Positions 1 to 6,604 of a stretch of 6,604 nt of DNA are shown piece by piece. The notes under the pieces were generated by a model that saw only the letters and a program-made list of their open reading frames with translations, was not told the origin of the DNA and did no database searches. The position numbers and the translations under genes are program-made. Source of the stretch: Pseudomonadota bacterium (GTDB lineage: Bacteria > Pseudomonadota > Gammaproteobacteria > SZUA-229); assembly GCA_015222965.1 (NCBI GenBank), contig JADFWF010000136.1, positions 1-6,604 on the forward strand. The letters are read 5' to 3'. Numbering within the stretch: position 1 is the stretch's first letter; every line of letters begins with the position of its first letter.

Positions 1-416
1 ATCCGGCCTTCACTCTGTCCCATGTAATGACCGACCTGAACGCGATGTACTATATTCTGCGGGTCTTTTATCAGTCCCCACTGCTGTGCATTCTGTTCAA
101 GTGTTCCAACCATGCTGAGCGTATCCAGCGGGAAAACTTCCAGCGGTTCTCTCGGGCGGGTTGAATCAGGATTCAGCAAACTGCTCTTTGTTGTTTCATC
201 GTCTTCCAGGTCAATAGTGGCAACAAACGGATCTCGCAATTCAGCAGCAGAATAACTGAAGCTCTCATAGGGCTTGAACTGCGGGATTGGCTGTACGCTG
301 CCAACGTGCGCTGATTTTGTCTGTGCGATAAAGGTCTGCAGATCAGATATGTCCTGGCTACAGGCACCCAGCGATAACAGGCTGGTATACAGCAATGTCC
401 GTTTTAATGTGTTCAT
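1..416 (-). CDS. pilP: Type IV pilus assembly lipoprotein PilP (partial, C-terminus off window)
   Basis: PilP is the inner-membrane lipoprotein that joins the PilN/PilO complex to the PilQ secretin in type IV pilus machines. The reading frame opens with ATG at 416 and stays open to the left edge, giving 138 complete codons; the family is usually about 170-180 residues, so only the end is missing. Seen: a short lipoprotein signal peptide with lipobox LGAC and Cys19 as the lipidation site, an extended linker with the family RDPF motif at residues 61-64, and the conserved stretch around 87-106 (REPLEVFPLDTLSMVGTL) that begins the periplasmic beta domain, followed by a VGHYMGQSEGR segment. The start overlaps the pilO stop (ATGA) and has a GAGGAGA Shine-Dalgarno 7 nt upstream. 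It is the fourth gene of the pilMNOP operon; pilQ is expected next. Confidence 0.95.
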   Translation of the reverse strand, partial: MNTLKRTLLYTSLLSLGACSQDISDLQTFIAQTKSAHVGSVQPIPQFKPYESFSYSAAELRDPFVATIDLEDDETTKSSLLNPDSTRPREPLEVFPLDTLSMVGTLEQNAQQWGLIKDPQNIVHRVQVGHYMGQSEGR

Positions 417-1033
417 TGCGCAGTCTCCTCGGCAGATTCATCGAGGTACTGGTAGGTGACGGCGGTCAATTCCATGGATAATTTGACGCCTCCTTTGGAT
501 TCCGCCGGTTTGATCGAGATATCCTGAACCGTTACGATACGCGGCAGAGCAGCGACACCGCTGATGAACTCGGCGAATTCATGATAACGGCCGGTTACTT
601 TAAGTTTGATCGGATACTCGGAATAAAATTCTTTTGGCCGCAGTCCTTCCGGTTTGAAATAGATTATCTCCAGACCCGCTGAGATGCCGGTCTGTGATAT
701 ATCAGTTAATAAGGTTTCGATTTCGGTCTTGTTAGGCAATTGGCGTAATAATGTGCCAAACGAGGTGCGCATCTCATCCAGTTGCTGTTTATAGGCTTCC
801 AGGTTAGCGGCTTTTGCCTGTTTTTCTGAGAATACTGTGCGAAGACCCTGTTCTTCTGAAATTACTTTGTCGAGTTCGGCTTTTTGTTTGGTGGTGTCCA
901 GAAAATAGCCAGTGACTGCCAATGCAATACATAAGACGACAATAATCGCAATTTTAACCGGCAGCGGTGCGGTGCCAATCTGTTTAAGATCGTCGATATC
1001 AAGATCGTTTATATCAATTTCGGAGAGATTCAT
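413..1033 (-). CDS. pilO: Type IV pilus inner-membrane alignment protein PilO
   Basis: PilO forms a heterodimer with PilN in the inner membrane and periplasm and is part of the alignment complex that connects the motor side to PilP/PilQ. The product is 206 residues, normal for the family. Seen in order: an acidic cytoplasmic N-terminus rich in Asp/Leu followed by IGTAPLPVK, a typical PilO lead-in; one transmembrane helix at about residues 25-45; a coiled-coil stretch at about 47-95; then a periplasmic ferredoxin-like region from about 100 to 200, with LPNKTEIETLL and PIKLKVTGRYHEFAEFISG as recognisable family segments. The ATG at 1033 shares its first base with the TAA stop of pilN (TAATG), and a GGGGGA Shine-Dalgarno lies 9 nt upstream. 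The stop overlaps the pilP start. Nothing looks broken. Confidence 0.96.
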   Translation of the reverse strand: MNLSEIDINDLDIDDLKQIGTAPLPVKIAIIVVLCIALAVTGYFLDTTKQKAELDKVISEEQGLRTVFSEKQAKAANLEAYKQQLDEMRTSFGTLLRQLPNKTEIETLLTDISQTGISAGLEIIYFKPEGLRPKEFYSEYPIKLKVTGRYHEFAEFISGVAALPRIVTVQDISIKPAESKGGVKLSMELTAVTYQYLDESAEETAQ

Positions 1034-1607
1034 TAGCTATCATCCCCCGTAGCTTTCTCTTTTTCATCATCCGGCAATGTCTGTGAAGTAAGCAGTGTAA
1101 AGTCGCTGCTTCTTAATGTGCCTTTCCTGGTCTTAATGACTTTTAATTTTGGTGTTGCCATCCACTCGGAAGCATCGATGTTACGCATGTAAGCCGATAC
1201 GCGGCCATTGGATTCGGCGACGCCTTTGATAGTTAGTTGGCTGTTTTCCTGTTTGACGTCGACCAGATAAATGCCCTCAGGCACGGTACGTACAAAGTCG
1301 TCGAACAGGTGTACTATCTGAGGACGTTGCTGCTGCAGTGATTGAATAACATCCATGCGAGCCAGGAGTTGTTCTTTGGTGTCCTCCAGCTCTTCGATCT
1401 GCTTTAGCGCCTCATCAAGCTGAGCAATCTCATCATTTAATATCTTATTTCGGCTTTTCTGGTGGTCGATCTGATTATTAAACGTCACATGCACGACAAA
1501 GATGATGGCGCCAGTGAGTATGAGAGAAAGACCGGTAACGGTTGCAAACTGTCTGGTTTGTTCCTGGCGTTTTTCCTCGCGCCATGGGAGTAAGTTAATA
1601 TGTGCCA

Positions 1608-1608
<1 letters not shown>
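1033..1608 (-). CDS. pilN: Type IV pilus inner-membrane assembly protein PilN
   Basis: PilN is a bitopic inner-membrane protein; its cytoplasmic tail binds PilM and its periplasmic part pairs with PilO. The product is 191 residues, as expected. The N-terminus carries INLLPWR at residues 4-10, the conserved PilM-docking motif of the family, followed by a charged stretch (EEKRQEQTRQ), one transmembrane helix at about 21-41, a coiled coil at about 46-95, and a small periplasmic alpha/beta domain from about 98 to 170 (including VPEGIYLVDVKQ and LTIKGVAESNGRVSAYMRN). The last 14 residues (LPDDEKEKATGDDS) are hydrophilic and probably disordered. The ATG overlaps the pilM stop as TAATG and is preceded at 9 nt by a GAGGGG Shine-Dalgarno, so translational coupling to pilM is likely. 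Confidence 0.96.
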
Positions 1609-2680
<1,072 letters not shown>

Positions 2681-2765
2681 AATTTATATATTTTATAAGC
2701 TGGTTATAGAATATTTTTTAAATTCTGCATTAAATAGTAGCTGTAAGTGTAGAAAAATACTAGGA
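2681..2765 (-). promoter_or_regulatory. AT-rich leader and probable promoter region of the pilM operon
   Basis: The 85 bases before the pilM Shine-Dalgarno are strongly AT-rich, and the minus strand contains several -10-like hexamers (TATAAA and TATAAC within 2690-2710, and TAGTAT further upstream). None has a convincing TTGACA-like -35 at 16-18 bp, and I see no sigma-54 GG-N10-GC element. A promoter for pilMNOP must lie in or just upstream of this stretch unless transcription starts within mrcA. The exact hexamers are inferred, not demonstrated. Confidence 0.4.
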
Positions 2766-2802
2766 AATTGAGAACAATGTCGTAAAAATGTCTGTAACCC
2801 TA

Positions 2803-2808
2803 TATACT
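2803..2808 (+). promoter_or_regulatory. Putative -10 box of the mrcA promoter
   Basis: TATACT on the plus strand matches the sigma-70 -10 consensus at five of six positions. No good -35 hexamer is present at 16-19 bp upstream, so this may be a weak or activator-dependent promoter. Transcription would start near 2814-2816, about 35 nt before the GTG at 2850. A TTG at 2817 would then be almost leaderless, which argues for the GTG as the mrcA start. Confidence 0.45.
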
Positions 2809-2836
2809 TTGCCGCCTTGGCAACACTCAATAACGC

Positions 2837-2840
2837 GGGA
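2837..2840 (+). promoter_or_regulatory. Candidate Shine-Dalgarno for mrcA GTG start
   Basis: GGGA ends 9 nt before the GTG at 2850, an acceptable spacing. A second weak purine run (GGAA, 2844-2847) is too close to act well. No Shine-Dalgarno precedes the upstream in-frame TTG at 2817, where the sequence is pyrimidine-rich and overlaps the putative promoter. Confidence 0.45.
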
Positions 2841-2849
2841 AATGGAACA

Positions 2850-5438
2850 GTGCGCTTTTTAAATGTATTCAAACTATTAATCATTATTTCTTTGATAATG
2901 ATTTCGTTAGCTGCTGCTGTAGCCGCAGGCGGTTATTTCTACCTTAACCCCAAATTACCCTCTATCGAGGGATTAAGTGATGTGCAACTTCAAGTTCCAC
3001 TACGTATTTATAGCAGTGATGGTGCATTAATGGGGGAATTTGGTGAGAAACGACGGACACCGAAAAAACTGGATGAGATCCCTGAGCTGATGCAGCAGGC
3101 ATTTTTGTCAGCAGAAGATGACCGCTTTTTCGAACATCCGGGGGTTGATTACCAGGGAATACTGCGCGCGGTTGTTAATCTGATCATGACCGGTGAGCGT
3201 GGGCAGGGCGGTAGCACCATAACCATGCAACTGGCGCGTAACTTTTATCTGAGTAGCGAAAAAACCTACCTGCGCAAGTTAAATGAAATTCTGCTGGCAT
3301 TAAAGATCGAGAACGAACTTAGCAAAGAAAAAATTCTGGAGCTGTATCTGAATAAAATTTATTTAGGTAACCGATCTTATGGTGTCGCAGCGGCAGCACA
3401 GATCTATTACGGTGTTGAGCTGGATGAATTGACGCTGGCACAGATCGCGATGATCGCAGGTCTGCCTAAAGCCCCCTCGACTTATAATCCGATCGTGAAT
3501 CCGGACCGTGCGACCATCCGTAGAAATTATGTGTTGGCACGTATGAAGTTGCTGGAGTTTATCAGTGCAGAGCAGCATGAAGAAAATCGCGTTGCGCCGG
3601 TAACCGCAAGACGTCATCGAAGTGCGATCGGTGTGTATGCCCCTTATGTAAACGAGATGGCGCGCGCAGAAATCGTAAAACAATTTGGTGATGAAGCCTA
3701 CGTACGTGGTTTAAATGTTTATACCACGATCAACAAACGTATGCAGCAGGCAGCCAATGACAGTATCTGGAATGGTCTTGTCGCCTATGATAAACGCCAT
3801 GGTTACCGTGGGGTAGTTCGTCACGTGGAATTAAATCCCGATGCTGAAACCATCAGTGAATCGGTCAGTGAGTTAGCAGGTGAAGCGGCATCTGACCCAG
3901 CGGCGATAGAAATTTCTGCAGAAGAAACGTCAGTTGAAGAAGGTCAGTCGGACCTGACATTGCTTTTAAAAGATGATGAAAATTACGGGCGATTCGTGCC
4001 TGCACTTATCCTGTCGGTGAATGATGATATATCGGTTGATGTTAATGCGCAGCAAAACAAAGCAGCTTCGGTAACACCTGAGGTCGCATCGGTGGAGCAG
4101 CGTTCCGCTATCGCACTGCTTAAAGATGGTAACCAGGTTCGTATTCCATGGAGTGGCATCGAGTGGGCGCGTGAGTATGTCAGCGTTAATCGTATCGGTG
4201 ATGAATTGCAAAAAGTATCTGAAGTGATTAAACCGGGCGATGTCGTCTGGTTAAACAGTGATCCGGTATCCGGCTGGAGCCTGGCGCAAATTCCTGAAGT
4301 GCAGGGCGCGCTGGTCTCAGTTAAACCTAATTCTGGTGCGATACAGGCACTAACGGGTGGTTTTGATTTTGAACACAGCAAGTTCAACCGTGTGGTCCAG
4401 GCAAAAAGACAGGCGGGTTCGGGCTTCAAACCTATCGTTTATGCGGCCGCACTGGATAAGATGTACACGCCAGCAAGTTTGATCAATGATGCCCCTGTGG
4501 TGTTTGAAGATTCTGCGCTGGAAGGTGAGTGGCGTCCGCAAAATTACAGCGGCAAGACCTTTGGTCCGACACGGTTGCGCATGGCTCTGTATAAATCCCG
4601 GAACCTGGTGTCGATACGTATACTTAATTCTATCGGACTTCGACACGCGACCCAGTATGCAAAGAATTTTGGTCTGAAACCCAAAGAGCTGCGTTATGAT
4701 TTATCGCTGGCATTGGGCAGTGCCGAACTGAGCCCGCTGGAGATGTCACGCATATATTCTGTGTTTGCTAATGGCGGATACCTGACCAAACCTTACCTGA
4801 TCAAACGTATCGAAGATGCTGATGGCAGTACCTTATATGAAGCGGATCCGGTCGTTGCCTGCACTTCCTGTGTTATCGCCGAGCAAAAATGGTCAGCTGA
4901 TATCGTGGAAAATGATTCACTGGCAAAACTGCCCAAGCAGGCGGAGCGCACATTAGAGCCTCGGCTGGCTTTCCAGATGAATTCCATATTGCAGGATGTT
5001 GTATTGCGTGGTACCGGGCGCCGCGCTATGCAATTGGGCAGAAAAGATCTTGCCGGTAAAACAGGTACTACCAATGATCAGCGCGATGCATGGTTTAATG
5101 GCTATAACCCGGACCTGGTAGCAACGGTATGGATAGGATTTGATCAATTAAAACCCTTGGGCAGTAGAGAGACCGGTTCATCGGCAGCGCTACCGGTGTG
5201 GATCGATTACATGAAATCTGCCCTGGCAGGAAAGCCTGAAAAACAACTGAAACGTCCTGACGGCCTGGTTACTTTAAAGGTAAACGCTGAGACCGGACAG
5301 GCTGCCACCGATGCTGACACCAATACGGTCTTTGAAATTTTCAGAAAAGAGAAGGTGCCGGCAGCGGGCAATGTGGCACCGGCAGAATTACCGGCAAGCG
5401 GTGAAGATGCTACGGTGATACCAGAGCAACTGTTTTAA
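2850..5438 (+). CDS. mrcA: Penicillin-binding protein 1A (bifunctional transglycosylase/transpeptidase)
   Basis: PBP1A polymerises lipid II into glycan strands (GT51 domain) and cross-links the stem peptides (transpeptidase domain) in the periplasm, anchored by one N-terminal helix. From GTG 2850 the product is 862 residues, in line with the roughly 850 of the family. Numbered from that start: transmembrane helix about 8-32; GT51 motifs EDDRFFEHPGVD (89-100, catalytic Glu89), GQGGSTITMQLARN (118-131), RKLNEILLALKIE (142-154) and KILELYLNKIYLG (161-173); an OB-like outer-membrane-docking domain about 312-480; transpeptidase motifs SGFK (524-527, nucleophile Ser524), SRN (583-585) and KTG (737-739). 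A CxxC pair (Cys671/Cys674) is also present. The OB-like domain holds a long acidic insertion. An in-frame TTG at 2817 would add 11 residues but lacks a ribosome-binding site. Also called ponA. Confidence 0.95.
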   Translation: MRFLNVFKLLIIISLIMISLAAAVAAGGYFYLNPKLPSIEGLSDVQLQVPLRIYSSDGALMGEFGEKRRTPKKLDEIPELMQQAFLSAEDDRFFEHPGVDYQGILRAVVNLIMTGERGQGGSTITMQLARNFYLSSEKTYLRKLNEILLALKIENELSKEKILELYLNKIYLGNRSYGVAAAAQIYYGVELDELTLAQIAMIAGLPKAPSTYNPIVNPDRATIRRNYVLARMKLLEFISAEQHEENRVAPVTARRHRSAIGVYAPYVNEMARAEIVKQFGDEAYVRGLNVYTTINKRMQQAANDSIWNGLVAYDKRHGYRGVVRHVELNPDAETISESVSELAGEAASDPAAIEISAEETSVEEGQSDLTLLLKDDENYGRFVPALILSVNDDISVDVNAQQNKAASVTPEVASVEQRSAIALLKDGNQVRIPWSGIEWAREYVSVNRIGDELQKVSEVIKPGDVVWLNSDPVSGWSLAQIPEVQGALVSVKPNSGAIQALTGGFDFEHSKFNRVVQAKRQAGSGFKPIVYAAALDKMYTPASLINDAPVVFEDSALEGEWRPQNYSGKTFGPTRLRMALYKSRNLVSIRILNSIGLRHATQYAKNFGLKPKELRYDLSLALGSAELSPLEMSRIYSVFANGGYLTKPYLIKRIEDADGSTLYEADPVVACTSCVIAEQKWSADIVENDSLAKLPKQAERTLEPRLAFQMNSILQDVVLRGTGRRAMQLGRKDLAGKTGTTNDQRDAWFNGYNPDLVATVWIGFDQLKPLGSRETGSSAALPVWIDYMKSALAGKPEKQLKRPDGLVTLKVNAETGQAATDADTNTVFEIFRKEKVPAAGNVAPAELPASGEDATVIPEQLF

Positions 5439-5521
5439 AGTGCCGTTAAGAGAGTTTATATATGTTTTTTTGGACGTTGAATAAAGCCACTCACTAGATA
5501 TCGTAAACTAAATATCAGTCT
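5439..5521. other. Convergent intergenic gap between mrcA and the barrel gene
   Basis: This 83-base AT-rich gap separates two genes that end towards each other. It contains a run of seven T at 5465-5471 on the plus strand, but no GC-rich stem precedes it. A 5-bp inverted repeat (GATAT/ATATC, about 5497-5516) has too long a loop and too little GC to be a convincing terminator. I see no gene in it. Confidence 0.5.
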
Positions 5522-6604
5522 TTAATTGTTGAGGAATGTTTTGCCAATATTCAGGTAGATGGCATACTCGTTCCGATCTGTTGCGCCAATAGCAAAATAT
5601 AAAGGTCCCAAAAAAGTGTCTGAACCGATGAATAAACTGCCGGCATAACGCAGGTTATCAGCGGTAATATCATCTTTGCTATCCCAGGCATTACCTGTCT
5701 CAAGAGAAAATCCTGTGTAGAGCGGTAAAAAAGTGATATCACCTAATCGCCGGTAGAAAGCGGCTTGAAGTAAACCAAAATGCGGGCTCAATAATTCGTT
5801 ACGAATCGTGCCTGATAATTCAAAAAGACCACCGTGGATAAAAAGTGCGTTTAGCGGTATGTTTTCTTCATTGCTGCTTGTTTCAGCGATAGCGCGACCG
5901 AATATTGTATAACGCTCAAAAGTGGTTGCACCACTGATAGTCAGCATTATTTGATCATAGTCCAAGTCCGCACCAAGGTCTTCCCGGTTTGCGGTATATG
6001 TGAGGTTGCTGAAAAAACCGGTGTTGGGAAAACTTAGGTTGTCCAGAGAGTCATGGAATAATTTTAAGTAATAATAACTTTCGATGAAATCTGGTTGTAC
6101 TACTTTAAGGCCACTGATCGAGTTGATAGAGCCATCGTTATAACTGAGGCCTAGGCTGAAGCTCGTATTTTGTAAAAATAGTTGACCGGCTGAGAGGGTA
6201 AAAAATGTTCTGTTGATCCGCTGTATTGATTCGATATGGTCGCCGATCAATGTCGGTACAATTTCTGTTTTAAAGCCGGTTTTTAATGATACGAAAGTAT
6301 CCAGTTTGATATTAACCGGCTGGTATAACTCGGCTGTCAGTTTTGGTTCTGAGCCAAGTGTGCCGACTGCGCGAAATTCACCGGCGAGGTCATTCAGATT
6401 ATTCTTGTTATAACTGGCGCTGAAATTGGTTATTGAGAAGACTTCAAAAGCGGATTCGATATCCAGGCCAAATTGCAGGTAACTGTGGGCCCATTTTCTG
6501 TCGCGTACATAGATGATTAAACCCGTTTTGCCTTCACGCTGCTCCAGTGAGTAAACAACGGAGCCTGAATAATCCAGACCGTAGATGTATGACAGGTCCT
6601 GTTC
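5522..6604 (-). CDS. PlpD-like patatin phospholipase, C-terminal POTRA and beta-barrel part (partial, N-terminus off window)
   Basis: The frame is open from the right edge to TAA at 5522, giving 360 residues without a start; in-frame TTG/ATG codons inside are not credible starts because family-conserved sequence continues upstream of them. The first 40 residues resemble the end of a single POTRA domain (LSYIYGLDYSG then GLIIYVRDRKW). The remainder is an Omp85-like barrel of alternating hydrophobic/polar strands, with family landmarks AELYQPVNIKLDTF (91-104), HDSLDNLSFPNTGFF (184-198), HGGLFELSGTIRNEL (257-271), GFSLETGNAWDS (298-309), GSDTFLGPLYFAIG (327-340) and YAIYLNIGKTF (347-357). This pattern is known from type Vd autotransporters such as Pseudomonas PlpD, in which an N-terminal patatin lipase is attached to a POTRA and barrel. 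The patatin domain is inferred, not seen. The gene is convergent with mrcA. The alternative is a barrel-only Omp85 relative (TamA/BamA-like), which the GPLYFAIG and SLETGNAW segments make less likely. Confidence 0.8.
   Translation of the reverse strand, partial: EQDLSYIYGLDYSGSVVYSLEQREGKTGLIIYVRDRKWAHSYLQFGLDIESAFEVFSITNFSASYNKNNLNDLAGEFRAVGTLGSEPKLTAELYQPVNIKLDTFVSLKTGFKTEIVPTLIGDHIESIQRINRTFFTLSAGQLFLQNTSFSLGLSYNDGSINSISGLKVVQPDFIESYYYLKLFHDSLDNLSFPNTGFFSNLTYTANREDLGADLDYDQIMLTISGATTFERYTIFGRAIAETSSNEENIPLNALFIHGGLFELSGTIRNELLSPHFGLLQAAFYRRLGDITFLPLYTGFSLETGNAWDSKDDITADNLRYAGSLFIGSDTFLGPLYFAIGATDRNEYAIYLNIGKTFLNN

Noticed and set aside
2768..2773. TTGAGA as the -35 box for the TATACT -10 of mrcA
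   Set aside because: The spacing is 29 bp, far beyond the 16-19 bp a sigma-70 promoter allows.
2693..2884. Minus-strand small open frame spanning the mrcA-pilM intergenic region
   Set aside because: It overlaps the mrcA promoter and start, is made of AT-rich sequence, and has no recognisable domain; a leader peptide cannot be excluded but has no support.
3363..4429. Long open frames on the minus strand within mrcA (for example 3983-4429 and 3363-3683)
   Set aside because: They lie opposite a strongly conserved gene, encode Cys/Thr/Ile-rich sequence without family features, and have no sensible ribosome-binding sites; they are shadow frames.
4860..4871. CxxC pair (Cys671/Cys674) in the transpeptidase half of PBP1A, suggestive of a metal or redox site
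   Set aside because: A similar Cys-x-x-Cys occurs in the E. coli PBP1a sequence as I recall it, so it looks like a family trait rather than a novelty.
5465..5471. Run of seven T after mrcA as an intrinsic terminator
   Set aside because: The bases before it do not form a GC-rich hairpin; only short AT pairings are possible.
6213..6413. Plus-strand small open frame opposite the barrel gene
   Set aside because: It is antisense to barrel sequence with clear family landmarks and shows no protein-like features of its own.

Overview
The window carries a conserved gammaproteobacterial neighbourhood: a type IV pilus assembly operon (pilM-pilN-pilO-pilP) transcribed leftward, divergent from a class A penicillin-binding protein gene (mrcA/ponA) transcribed rightward. 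The same mrcA | pilMNOP(Q) divergent layout is known in Pseudomonas and many other Gammaproteobacteria. The moderate GC content, the gammaproteobacterial form of PBP1A and the PilM/N/O/P types fit a gammaproteobacterium. I cannot name a genus.

Layout: 1-416 (-) is the N-terminal part of the lipoprotein gene pilP, cut by the left edge. 413-1033 (-) is pilO, 1033-1608 (-) pilN and 1608-2669 (-) pilM. The four genes are joined by 1-4 bp stop/start overlaps, each start with its own Shine-Dalgarno sequence. 2670-2849 is the divergent control region; its pilM-proximal half is very AT-rich, and a TATACT -10 box for mrcA lies near its right end. 2850-5438 (+) is mrcA, encoding PBP1A. 5439-5521 is a short convergent intergenic gap without a recognisable intrinsic terminator. 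5522-6604 (-) is the C-terminal 360 residues of an outer-membrane beta-barrel protein. It matches the POTRA-plus-barrel half of PlpD-type patatin phospholipases (type Vd autotransporters); the catalytic patatin half would lie beyond the right edge.

How they work together: PilM (cytoplasmic, actin-like) binds the N-terminal tail of PilN. PilN and PilO form the inner-membrane and periplasmic alignment complex, and the lipoprotein PilP links it to the PilQ secretin, whose gene is expected just beyond the left edge. PBP1A synthesises peptidoglycan in the same periplasmic space the pilus machine crosses. The barrel gene has no known functional tie to either.

The window is largely ordinary. The points most worth a second look are the start codon of mrcA, an acidic insertion in the non-catalytic domain of PBP1A, and sequence departures at two conserved sites of the PlpD-like barrel. 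I see no RNA gene, insertion sequence, CRISPR array or evidence for an undescribed system.
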